Part shown: positions 41,534 through 49,908 of the stretch, piece after piece
Numbering within the stretch: the stretch's first letter is position 1
Layout: every line of letters starts with the position of its first letter
Assembly (NCBI GenBank): GCA_964449325.1
Contig: CAYUYJ010000003.1
Coordinates: 124,001-188,000, forward strand
Length of the DNA: 64,000 bases
Direction of reading: 5' to 3'
Source: RGIG3002 sp964449325
Lineage (GTDB): Bacteria; Bacillota; Clostridia; Lachnospirales; Lachnospiraceae
Position numbers and translations under genes: made by a program
The notes under the pieces: model-generated
Seen by the model: the letters and a program-made list of their open reading frames with translations, nothing else
Told to the model about the DNA's origin: nothing
Database searches by the model: none

Positions 41534-43270
41534 ATGAATGAACAAGGAATTTTGCATATACCGGACTCGAAATTTTGCTTTCCGTTAGATTCTAACAGAC
41601 TGGTGTTGCGGCTTCGGGTGGATAGGAAAGACAGGATAGAAAAGGTTGAGGTAATTTATGAAAGCAAATACCTGATACATGAAAAACAACAAAGCTGTTT
41701 AATGGAAAAGAAATATGAAGACAGGCTTTTTGCCTATTATGAAATTGTGCTTTCCCTCACAGATGTCCGTTTTGCTTATGTATTTCGTATCTGGGAAAAT
41801 GGAAAAGGCTATTATTTCTCAGAGGACGGATTAAGCGAAAACTATAATTTTACATTGGGCTATTTTAATTTTTTCCAACTGCCTTATATTAATGAAGCGG
41901 ATATTCCACAGGAAGTGAGTTGGATGCGGGAAGCGGTTTTTTATGAAATTTTTGTGGAACGATTTCATTGCGGCAGGGATAAAAAGGATAAAGATTATAT
42001 TACAATGGAATGGGGGAGTAAGCCGGAGCCTAAAAGCTTTGCAGGCGGTGACATTCCGGGTATTATGAAGAAGCTGGATTATATAGACAGTATCGGAGTA
42101 AATGCACTTTATTTAACACCGGTATTCCAGTCAATTTCCAATCACAAATATGATATTTCGGATTATCATGTGATTGATGAGAAGTTTGGTACCAATGCGG
42201 ATTTTGGAAGGCTGGTTACGGAGGCACATAAACGGGGGATGAAGGTAGTGCTGGATGCGGTATTTAATCATTGCAGCGAATATTTACCACAGTTTCAGGA
42301 CGTTTTGAAAAGGGGAAAGAAATCTCCCTACTTTGACTGGTTTGTTATTGATGGGGAGAAACCGGATAAGGATAAGTTAAATTACGAGGTGTTTTCATTT
42401 TGTAATTATATGCCGAAATTTAATACGTCCAATCCGGAGGTACAGGAATTTTTATTAAATATTGCAGTCTCATGGATAAAGAAATATGATATAGACGGAT
42501 GGAGGCTGGATGTTTCCGATGAGATTTCCCATGATTTCTGGAGAAGATTCAGAAAGAGAGTGAAGGAAGTAAAAGCGGATTGTGTGATTATCGGAGAAAA
42601 CTGGCACGATGCCAACAGTTTTTTGCAGGGAGACCAGTATGACAGTATTATGAATTATGCTTTTACAAAAGCGTGTCTGGACTATTATGCGTTTGAGGTT
42701 TTTGATGCACAGGACTTTGCATGGAAGCTGAATAATCTTCTGATGCGTAATACGAACCAAGTGAATTCCATGATGCTGAATCTTTTGGATTCCCATGATA
42801 CAGACCGTTTTTATACCAGTGTACATAAAAACAAAAATAAAGTGCTTTCAGCGGCAGCAGTGATGTGTATGTTCCTTGGTGCACCTTGTATTTATTACGG
42901 AACGGAGCTTCCGTTAGAGGGAGGTTATGACCCGGACAACAGGCGTTGTTTTGACTGGGATGAGACAAACTGGGATGAAGAATATCGTAAGAAATTGATT
43001 AGTTTAACCGGTCTTCGGAAAGAAGTGGCAATAAAGGATGGGGAGATTCAGATAACCGCAAAAGAGAAGCTGTTTCAGTTAAGCAGATTTACAGAGGCGG
43101 AAGAATTGGTGCTTTTGACGAATCAGTCGGGGGAGACAGTAAGGATAGCAGAAGAAGGAATTATTCTGATTGCTAATCAATTTCAGAAAAAAGCATCGGA
43201 TATTACGGAAACCGTTGAAGGCAGTCTGGATACAGACGGGTTTTTAGTTATAAGAAAAAGACGGAAATGA
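41534..43270 (+). CDS. GH13 alpha-amylase family enzyme (neopullulanase/maltogenic amylase-like)
   Basis: A 578-residue enzyme without signal peptide, so cytoplasmic. The N-terminal beta domain (about residues 1-125) is as in GH13_20 neopullulanases or cyclomaltodextrinases. The barrel shows the four conserved regions: VVLDAVFNH, GWRLDVSDE (nucleophile Asp), IIGENWH (acid/base Glu) and LLDSHDTDR. C-terminal beta domain about 500-578. The ATG at 41534 has AAGGAT upstream; the ATG at 41516 lacks an SD. It should break imported maltodextrins and shares its direction with malE/F/G-type genes. Cyclodextrin versus linear specificity is open. Confidence 0.9.
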   Translation: MNEQGILHIPDSKFCFPLDSNRLVLRLRVDRKDRIEKVEVIYESKYLIHEKQQSCLMEKKYEDRLFAYYEIVLSLTDVRFAYVFRIWENGKGYYFSEDGLSENYNFTLGYFNFFQLPYINEADIPQEVSWMREAVFYEIFVERFHCGRDKKDKDYITMEWGSKPEPKSFAGGDIPGIMKKLDYIDSIGVNALYLTPVFQSISNHKYDISDYHVIDEKFGTNADFGRLVTEAHKRGMKVVLDAVFNHCSEYLPQFQDVLKRGKKSPYFDWFVIDGEKPDKDKLNYEVFSFCNYMPKFNTSNPEVQEFLLNIAVSWIKKYDIDGWRLDVSDEISHDFWRRFRKRVKEVKADCVIIGENWHDANSFLQGDQYDSIMNYAFTKACLDYYAFEVFDAQDFAWKLNNLLMRNTNQVNSMMLNLLDSHDTDRFYTSVHKNKNKVLSAAAVMCMFLGAPCIYYGTELPLEGGYDPDNRRCFDWDETNWDEEYRKKLISLTGLRKEVAIKDGEIQITAKEKLFQLSRFTEAEELVLLTNQSGETVRIAEEGIILIANQFQKKASDITETVEGSLDTDGFLVIRKRRK

Positions 43271-43319
43271 GTATAGGTGATTAAGAAACAAAGTGGGAAA
43301 GAAAGGATGGGAGCGGATT

Positions 43320-44807
43320 ATGAAACGGGTTTTGTGCATGTTACTTACGGGTGTTATGTGCCTTGGTCTTTTAGCAGGTTGTGGGGAGAAGAGTGGAGGC
43401 GGACAGTCACAGACAGCAGGAAATACGGGAGATTCTACAGCGAAAACAGCAGACTTGAGTCATATATACAATGGGGAACCGGAGAAGAATATCACGATTC
43501 GTGTATTGGAAAATGACACGGCAATTGCGGAAGGATATTTTCAGGAGCTGATTGATGCATTTAACGAAGCTTATGCAGAATATGGCATTGTGGCGGTAGA
43601 TGCCAATATGGACCAGTACAGTAATCTGGCAGATGACGGCCCTTATGGTTATGGTCCTGATGTGTTGTATCAGGCAAATGATGTTTTAATGAAATATGTG
43701 GAAGGAAAGCATATTTATCCGATTCCGGTACAAACCTTGGATTGCTATGACAAGATTCCGGGAAATGCATGGAACGCATATAAAACCGAGGTAAACGGTG
43801 TGGAATATTATATGGGTGTGCCGGTTAATGTGCAGTCTTCCATGCTGTATTATCGAAAGGATTTGTTGCCGGAGGATTGGGAGACAACATGGGATAAAGA
43901 CGGAAACAAGGTTCCTGATATGGTAGAGAATTGGAATGATATGTACAAATTTTCCAAAGAGCTTGTAGAAAAAGGTGACGGAAAATATGGTTATATGCGT
44001 TCCATTTATGACGTATATTTTTCTTCGGGATTTTTGTTTTCCTACGGTGCGTATGTGTTTGGTGATAACAATACCAATGCGGATGATATAGGTTTTTCAG
44101 CCGGAAATGCGGAGATTGGTGCAAACGTGCTTTTGCAGCAGGCAGCTTTGATGAATGAAGACTGTATTGATGATTCTGTCACGGTAAATGCCTACAGCAA
44201 GCTGGCGGACGGAACTTACTTTGCAACAATGACTACGCCGGATGTGTATTCTCTTTTCTTAAAGGAACTGACACTTGCTTATGAGGCTGAAGGGATGGAT
44301 AAGGAGACGGCACAGGCAAAGGCAGAGGAAAATCTTGTAGTAACAGAAGTACCGAAGCTTCCTGCGAGTGGTGATTTGACAGAGGAAAATCCGGAGTTAA
44401 TTCCGTTAAAGGCAATGGGTGGTGTGAATGGTTATGCAATCAGTGCCTATACGAAATATCCGAATGCCTGTCTTGCTTTTGTGGAATTTGCAACAGATTA
44501 TGAAATGATTACAAAACGAAACGAGATGCTGGGAGTTGTACCGGCCAGAAGTGATGCAGCTGAGGCAGCAGGCGGTATTTCAGAAATTATATATAAAAAT
44601 CTGGATGAGGGAAATATTGTGGTAATGCCGTCTATCCGGGAGATAGAACAGATATGGACACCGGCGCAGACCTTCTTCCAGGACCTTGCAAAAGATGCTT
44701 TCCGTACGTCAGATAGAAAATATGCAACTCTTGATGACATAAAGAAAGGGCTGGAGGCAGTTGATACACAGATTTATGATGCAATCCATACCCTTGCATC
44801 GGAATAG
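43320..44807 (+). CDS. Maltodextrin-type substrate-binding lipoprotein
   Basis: A 495-residue solute-binding lipoprotein (lipobox LLAGC near residue 20) with a Gly/Ser/Thr linker. The fold shows ITIRVLENDTAIAEGYFQELIDAFNEAY, YGYGPDVLYQANDVLMKYVEGKHIYPI and YAISAYTKYPNACLAFVEFATDYEM, resembling MalE-like proteins. ATG 43320 follows GGGAG at 6 bases. It is followed within 19 bp by a MalF-like permease with the characteristic long N-terminus, so it is the binding protein of that importer. Confidence 0.88.
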   Translation: MKRVLCMLLTGVMCLGLLAGCGEKSGGGQSQTAGNTGDSTAKTADLSHIYNGEPEKNITIRVLENDTAIAEGYFQELIDAFNEAYAEYGIVAVDANMDQYSNLADDGPYGYGPDVLYQANDVLMKYVEGKHIYPIPVQTLDCYDKIPGNAWNAYKTEVNGVEYYMGVPVNVQSSMLYYRKDLLPEDWETTWDKDGNKVPDMVENWNDMYKFSKELVEKGDGKYGYMRSIYDVYFSSGFLFSYGAYVFGDNNTNADDIGFSAGNAEIGANVLLQQAALMNEDCIDDSVTVNAYSKLADGTYFATMTTPDVYSLFLKELTLAYEAEGMDKETAQAKAEENLVVTEVPKLPASGDLTEENPELIPLKAMGGVNGYAISAYTKYPNACLAFVEFATDYEMITKRNEMLGVVPARSDAAEAAGGISEIIYKNLDEGNIVVMPSIREIEQIWTPAQTFFQDLAKDAFRTSDRKYATLDDIKKGLEAVDTQIYDAIHTLASE

Positions 44808-44826
44808 ATAAAAGATGAGGTTAGCT

Positions 44827-46152
44827 ATGAATAATATAATGAAAAAGAAATCCCCGTACAATTTCTGGAGGTGTGCGGGGAGAAATGTGAAGTTAAGCGT
44901 GTGCCTGATGGGGCTGGGGCAGTTGCTTTACGGTCAGTTTGGAAAAGGACTTATGTATCTGGGGGTTTTGGTACTGGCTGTTGTTTACTTTGTTTTCCGG
45001 GGAGTTCATGATTTCGTGGGACTCTTTACGTTGGGTACAAGAGAGGCAGATACATGGCTTGGAATAGAAGGGGATAATTCCGTTGTCATGCTCCTTATGG
45101 GAATTTTGTCTGTGATAGCGATTCTGCTTCTGGTGCTTTGTTATGTGTCAAACATCAAGGATGCTTATGAGACACAGAAGCTTTGTGAGAGGGGAGGACG
45201 CCCGGCGACCTTTCGGGAAGATTTAAAACAGTTCCTGGATAAAAAGTTTTATAAAACGGTATTGTTTCTGCCAATTTTGGGCGTATGTGTTTTTAATATT
45301 CTGCCGATTGTTTTTATGATTGCAATTGCTTTCACGAACTATGGCGGCAGTATTGTGCCACCGAAGCTGGTAGACTGGGTGGGAGTGGATAACTTTATAC
45401 AAATTGCCACACTTTCACAGTTTGCTCCTACTTTTGGAAGAATTTTGGGCTGGAACCTGATTTGGGCATTGGTTTCCACTGCATTAAATTATTTTGCAGG
45501 GCTTGGACTGGCGCTTCTTTTAAATAAGGAATGTGTAAAAGGGAAAGCATTCTGGAGAGCATTTCCGATGCTTGCTTATGCGGTACCGGGATTTATTACA
45601 TTGCTTGGTTTTAAGTTTATGTTTTCCTATGGTGGACCTATCAACAAAATGATTACGGATATGGGGTATCATGCAATCGGATTTCTGGATATTGATGCAA
45701 AGTGGATAGCAAGAATCATCGGGTTTGTTGTTAATGCGTGGATTAGTGTTCCGTCGATTATGCTGCTTGCCACGGGAATTCTTTCCAACCGGGATGCCAG
45801 TCAGATAGAATCGGCAAAAATTGACGGGGCAAATGCTTTTCAGCAGTTTCGGCATATTACGCTGCCTTTTGTGCTGTTTTCCACTACGCCGGTATTGATT
45901 TCACAGTTTATCGGAAACTTTAATAATTTCGGTATCTTTTTCTTTTTACGCGGCGGCTTATATATAGACGGTTATTTCCTTGCCAGTGATACGGACCTTT
46001 TGATTAACTGGCTGTACAATTTGTCAATAAACAACAACTACTATAATATCGGTGCGACAATCAGTTTGATTATTTTCATGATTACTTCGCTGATTTCCCT
46101 ACTGATTTATACCAGAAGTTCATCCTATAGAGAGGAGGACACCTTCCGATGA
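44827..46152 (+). CDS. Maltodextrin ABC transporter permease (MalF-like)
   Basis: A 441-residue permease. The long N-terminal part (about 140 residues, two extra helices plus a loop, starting with SPYNFWRCAGRNVKLSVCLMGLGQLLYGQF) is typical for MalF of Firmicutes. The permease core has the EAA-type loop IESAKIDGANAFQQFRHITLPFV. The ATG at 44827 is preceded by GAGGT; the ATG at 44815 is an alternative. The stop overlaps the MalG-like start (ATGA). Confidence 0.92.
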   Translation: MNNIMKKKSPYNFWRCAGRNVKLSVCLMGLGQLLYGQFGKGLMYLGVLVLAVVYFVFRGVHDFVGLFTLGTREADTWLGIEGDNSVVMLLMGILSVIAILLLVLCYVSNIKDAYETQKLCERGGRPATFREDLKQFLDKKFYKTVLFLPILGVCVFNILPIVFMIAIAFTNYGGSIVPPKLVDWVGVDNFIQIATLSQFAPTFGRILGWNLIWALVSTALNYFAGLGLALLLNKECVKGKAFWRAFPMLAYAVPGFITLLGFKFMFSYGGPINKMITDMGYHAIGFLDIDAKWIARIIGFVVNAWISVPSIMLLATGILSNRDASQIESAKIDGANAFQQFRHITLPFVLFSTTPVLISQFIGNFNNFGIFFFLRGGLYIDGYFLASDTDLLINWLYNLSINNNYYNIGATISLIIFMITSLISLLIYTRSSSYREEDTFR

Positions 46153-46985
46153 AAAGTGTAAAAACCATGCGTCTGCTTGATACGGTAGTAACTTATCTGA
46201 TACTGCTTGTGGTTTGTTTTATATTTTTGTTTCCGTGTTTGTGGCTGATACTTGCTTCTTTCAGTAAATCGGGGTCTATTTATTCCTTTGACGGCTTTTT
46301 TCCAAGTGCATACAGCTTGGATACCTTCCGTAATCTGTTTACGGATACAGAGATGTACAATTATCCGCAGTGGTTCCGGAATACGCTGTTTATTGCAGTA
46401 ATGAGCTGTCTGATAGGAAGTTTTCTGGTGATTCTGACGGCTTATACCATGTCCCGGTTTCAGTTTAAGGGAAGAAAAATGATTATGAAAACCACGCTAA
46501 TTCTCGGAATGTTTCCTTCCTTTATGGGAATGATTGCGGTTTACATTATTATGACCCAGTTCGGACTGATTAATAAGATGTGGGGATTGATTCTGATTTA
46601 CAGTGCCAGTGCGCCGATGGGGTATCTGACCCAGAAAGGCTTTTTTGATACGATACCGGCATCCATTGATGAGGCAGCACGGATTGACGGCGCTACTAAT
46701 TTTCAGGTGTTTATGAAAATCAATCTGCCGCTTTCCATGCCGATTATTGTGTATACAGCATTAACCAGTTTTACGTTCCCATGGAGTGATTTTATTCTTC
46801 CTAAGCTTTTGTTAAAGGAGAAAGACCTTTATACGGTTGCAGTTGGTTTAATGAGTCTCGGGGATACGGAATTTGCCCGATTTGCGGCGGGATCCGTGTT
46901 TATTGCGGTTCCCATAGTTATTTTATACTTCTGTCTAATGAAATTCTTTGTAAACGGAATGACGGCAGGAGCTGTAAAAGGATAA
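46149..46985 (+). CDS. Maltodextrin ABC transporter permease (MalG-like)
   Basis: A 278-residue permease with six helices, the periplasmic loop between the first two (FSKSGSIYSFDGFFPSAYSLDTFRNLF) and EAA loop DEAARIDGATNFQVFMKINLPLSMPI. Overlaps the MalF-like gene by 4 bp and ends the operon before a terminator. No ATPase subunit is present in the cluster. Confidence 0.92.
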   Translation: MKSVKTMRLLDTVVTYLILLVVCFIFLFPCLWLILASFSKSGSIYSFDGFFPSAYSLDTFRNLFTDTEMYNYPQWFRNTLFIAVMSCLIGSFLVILTAYTMSRFQFKGRKMIMKTTLILGMFPSFMGMIAVYIIMTQFGLINKMWGLILIYSASAPMGYLTQKGFFDTIPASIDEAARIDGATNFQVFMKINLPLSMPIIVYTALTSFTFPWSDFILPKLLLKEKDLYTVAVGLMSLGDTEFARFAAGSVFIAVPIVILYFCLMKFFVNGMTAGAVKG

Positions 46986-46992
46986 TCAATTG

Positions 46993-47038
46993 TTAAAAAA
47001 GAAACCATTGTCGATTAACGATGTGGTTTCTTTTTTAA
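46993..47038. terminator. Bidirectional terminator after the malEFG-type operon
   Basis: Perfect 15-bp stem TTAAAAAAGAAACCA / TGGTTTCTTTTTTAA with T-run inside the right arm and A-run on the left, so it can serve both the maltodextrin operon and the convergent ArsR-type gene. Confidence 0.85.
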
Positions 47039-47040
47039 GG

Positions 47041-47056
47041 TGCGCCTTGCGGCGCA
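47041..47056. repeat. Short GC-rich hairpin
   Basis: TGCGCC-TTGC-GGCGCA, a perfect 6-bp stem with a 4-nt loop next to the terminator. It may strengthen termination from the minus strand. Confidence 0.5.
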
Positions 47057-47112
47057 AATTATCGGTTTTTTCATTATTATTTTGTTTTGTAGTCTTATTG
47101 TCGTATACTTAT

Positions 47113-48030
47113 TTATTCAATCGGTGCATAATTTAAGCTGACCTTAATATCTTGTCCGTAATTACCGAAAGATTTTCCGAAAATGGTCAGTCCGCCTACA
47201 TGCTCTGCATCATCTTCCACAGCCATACGGAAACGGATGCCGCTGCGGTAATCCAGTTTGAAATCATCTATGGTTACATCGGAAATCTTCAATCCGTCAA
47301 TGTAGGTTCCCTTTTTATTAATAACAAGCAGTTTGAGAAGTCCGTACTGATTCCAGTTCGGATACCACCAGTCGGGAGTAAAAAGTCCCCTAGAATCGCC
47401 AAAATCTCCGGGGGAAAGCCATGTACCGACGCAGACATCATTCAAGTAAAAGCTGATGTCGGAGGGCCATACGTTGTTGACCCCCGGTGCCTCAGAGCTT
47501 AACTCAGCAGAAATGGTAATCTGGGTAATCCGCTGGGAACTGGGAATAAAGTTCGGAATAATGTATTCCACATATCCTTTTGTAAACCAGAGAATATCAG
47601 CATTATAGCGGTCGGGATGCTCAAAATATCGGGCATCGTCTACTTCACCAATCAGTGCCTTACCGGAAGCAAGTCCGCAGGTCGGACAGATGTTATATGC
47701 GGAATAATGTCCTACCTTCAGTTCGGTATTGTATACATTCTGGAAATCTTCCTGTTTCTCCAAATCAATTAAAATTTTGTCCAAATGAACCGAGCATATT
47801 TTCTGGTTGCCGTGTCCGGCAGATTCGCTGGAGGTAGTGATAAGACCGCTGCTTTCCAGTTTCTTGATGTGGCTTGTCAGGGCGCCGTTTGTAATGTTTA
47901 AGCGGGAAGCAAGCTCATTCATGCTCATGTTGTTGTTTTCCAGAAGGATGTTTAAAATTTCAATTCTGACATCGGAGCCGAGAGCTTTGAATATTTCAAG
48001 ACCTTCATTTAAAGATGTAATATGTAACAT
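47113..48030 (-). CDS. ArsR-type HTH regulator with large C-terminal sensor domain
   Basis: A 305-residue regulator. Residues 1-75 form an ArsR/SmtB winged helix (FKALGSDVRIEILNILLENN, LASRLNITNGALTSHIKKLESSGLI). The remaining ~200 residues are a beta-rich domain with a CPTCG motif near residue 115 and many Trp/Tyr residues (WPSDISFYLNDVCVGTWLSPGDFGD, DWWYPNWNQYG), which suggests carbohydrate sensing rather than metal sensing. Start 48030 follows AGGAGG. It is divergent from a cytoplasmic GH43; shared motifs at 5110, 48086 and 48207 suggest it controls arabinan genes and itself. Confidence 0.82.
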   Translation of the reverse strand: MLHITSLNEGLEIFKALGSDVRIEILNILLENNNMSMNELASRLNITNGALTSHIKKLESSGLITTSSESAGHGNQKICSVHLDKILIDLEKQEDFQNVYNTELKVGHYSAYNICPTCGLASGKALIGEVDDARYFEHPDRYNADILWFTKGYVEYIIPNFIPSSQRITQITISAELSSEAPGVNNVWPSDISFYLNDVCVGTWLSPGDFGDSRGLFTPDWWYPNWNQYGLLKLLVINKKGTYIDGLKISDVTIDDFKLDYRSGIRFRMAVEDDAEHVGGLTIFGKSFGNYGQDIKVSLNYAPIE

Positions 48031-48085
48031 GAAAGTTCCTCCTAATATATGGAATCTGAAAATTTTGTCAAGATTTTTTAATCTA

Positions 48086-48134
48086 ATGTAAATAAATTTA
48101 TATTATTATAAGTCATTTAAGTAATGCAAGTCAA
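48086..48134 (-). promoter_or_regulatory. Promoter and operator of the ArsR-type gene
   Basis: On the minus strand TTGACT (48134-48129), 18-bp spacer and TATAAT (48110-48105). Immediately downstream, at the expected transcription start, lies the 13-mer ATGTAAATAAATT (48086-48098 on the plus strand), identical to 5110-5122. Confidence 0.65.
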
Positions 48135-48149
48135 TTGAGACTAAGAAAA

Positions 48150-48229
48150 TTTACAATTTATTAAAGAAATAAACATAAAAAACTATTGCGAATAAACATA
48201 AAAAAGTTTACAATTTATATAAATGTAAA
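48150..48229. repeat. Repeat cluster upstream of the cytoplasmic GH43 gene
   Basis: TTTACAATTTAT occurs at 48150-48161 and 48207-48218. AATAAACATAAAAAA occurs at 48168-48182 and 48191-48205. The second TTTACA forms an inverted repeat with TGTAAA (48207-48229, 11-bp spacer). A TATAAT lies at 48241-48246. Together these look like a multi-site control region. Confidence 0.55.
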
Positions 48230-48323
48230 TTAGTTTAATATATAATAAATTAAAGAACGTACTACTCTACATTTGAAGATAGACAAAGAAGATAAAATAT
48301 GTAAAACGAAATGGAGGCAACAT

Positions 48324-49736
48324 ATGAAAAAAGGAGGATTTCACACAGAAGCACCGGTACATGACCCGGCAGTATTTTTGGATAAGGACGGCAGCTATTA
48401 TATTTTCGGGACTCATATGTCTGCAGCGGTATCGAAGGATTTGCGGTACTGGAATTGTTTTGCCTCGGGAGTAAATGCGGAGAACCCTTTGTTTGTAAAC
48501 TTATTTGATGATGAGAAAAAAGCATTCTCCTTCTGCGGTAAATTCAATGGAAAAGAATATGCAGTATGGGCGCCGGATGTGTCATTCAATCCTGTTATGG
48601 GTAAATATGTGATGTATTTCTGTACCTCCGGTTCCTATGTGAAATCCAGTCTTTGCATGGCAGTTTCAGATGATGTAAAAGGTCCTTATACCTATGTGGA
48701 TTCACTCCTTCATTCCGGTTTTGATGAAGAAACCGTAGAGAAGACAAATCTGAAGGAAGTTCTTGGCGAGAATGGGGATATTAAAAAGTACCTGAAAAAG
48801 AACGGACATTATAATAATTTAAGCTGGCCAAACTGCATTGACCCGAATACATTCCGTGACAAGGAGGGAAGGCTGTGGCTGGTTTACGGTTCCTGGTCCG
48901 GTGGCATTTTTTTGTTAGAATTAGATGAAAGGACAGGGAAGCCTATTCATCCTAAGGAGGATAAACGAAACGGCGTAGATGCTTATTTTGGAAAGAAACT
49001 GCTGGGGGGCGGACATAAATCTATTGAGGGACCGTTTATTTTATATGATGAAGTATCAGACTATTATTATCTGTTTGTATCTTTTGGCTGGCTTTCCAGA
49101 GACGGTGGTTATCAGATACGTCTGTTTCGGTCTAAGAAGCCGGATGGGCCCTTTGTGGATATGGAAGGAAAAACGTTCCGCCGCGTAAATCATCATGACC
49201 CCTATGGATTGAAACTGATGGGTAATTATATTTTCCCCAGCATGGAATACGGTTATAAATCCCCGGGACATAATTCTGCTTTTATTGACAGTGACGGCAA
49301 AATGTATATTGTTTATCATCAGCGTTTTGATGTAGACAGTGAAATGCATGAGCCGAGAGTGCATCAGCTTTTTCGGACGAAGAACGGATGGCTTACCGTA
49401 GCTCCGTTTGCAACAGAGGGAGAAATGCTTTGTCCGAAGTCTTATTTGGAAGCGGAAATTTGCGGTATTTATTATGTAATAGAGCATGGACTGGATATTT
49501 CTTCAAAGGTGAAGAAGCCTGTAAAGGTGGAGTTTACCCGTGATAATAAAATTATTTGTGCAGAAACAACGGATGGAAAATATCGGCTGGAGGATGAAAG
49601 CAGAATTACAGTAACTATAGGTAAGTTGGTATATGAATGTGTAATTGTACAGATTAATGATGAGGCAGGAAATCCAACTATGTGTATTACCGGAGTCGGC
49701 AGCAACCAAAGTATATGGGCAGTAAGATATTTATAA
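48324..49736 (+). CDS. Cytoplasmic GH43 arabinanase-like hydrolase
   Basis: A 470-residue paralogue of the exported GH43 at 5237-6802, without signal peptide. Catalytic residues are Asp14 in HDPAV, Asp in IDPNTF and Glu in SIEGPF; the C-terminal ~85-residue beta domain is present too. The ATG at 48324 follows GGAGG; the frame from 48273 lies in the leader. It is divergent from the ArsR-type regulator. It probably shortens imported arabino-oligosaccharides. The pair gives the same chemistry outside and inside the cell. Confidence 0.9.
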   Translation: MKKGGFHTEAPVHDPAVFLDKDGSYYIFGTHMSAAVSKDLRYWNCFASGVNAENPLFVNLFDDEKKAFSFCGKFNGKEYAVWAPDVSFNPVMGKYVMYFCTSGSYVKSSLCMAVSDDVKGPYTYVDSLLHSGFDEETVEKTNLKEVLGENGDIKKYLKKNGHYNNLSWPNCIDPNTFRDKEGRLWLVYGSWSGGIFLLELDERTGKPIHPKEDKRNGVDAYFGKKLLGGGHKSIEGPFILYDEVSDYYYLFVSFGWLSRDGGYQIRLFRSKKPDGPFVDMEGKTFRRVNHHDPYGLKLMGNYIFPSMEYGYKSPGHNSAFIDSDGKMYIVYHQRFDVDSEMHEPRVHQLFRTKNGWLTVAPFATEGEMLCPKSYLEAEICGIYYVIEHGLDISSKVKKPVKVEFTRDNKIICAETTDGKYRLEDESRITVTIGKLVYECVIVQINDEAGNPTMCITGVGSNQSIWAVRYL

Positions 49737-49782
49737 AATAGTTTACAAAATCGGGAAAATAGAATACACTTAATGAGTGGTG

Positions 49783-49822
49783 CAGAAGATTACAAGTGAT
49801 TGTAATCTTCTGTTGTGTTTTC
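49783..49822 (+). terminator. Terminator after the cytoplasmic GH43 gene
   Basis: Perfect 13-bp stem CAGAAGATTACAA / TTGTAATCTTCTG with a 4-nt loop (GTGA) and a moderately T-rich tail. Confidence 0.75.
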
Positions 49823-49908
49823 GGGGAAACTTTTTTACAGTAACAGTTTAACGTTAAGAAGTAAGAATGTATTACGAATGCGCTAACAGCGCGGAAAAGA
49901 GGTTGAGT

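Noticed and set aside
43277..43516. 79-residue plus-strand frame at the start of the maltodextrin-binding lipoprotein
   Set aside because: It overlaps the signal peptide coding region in another frame, has no SD and shows no recognisable domain, while the lipoprotein frame has a clean lipobox and SD.
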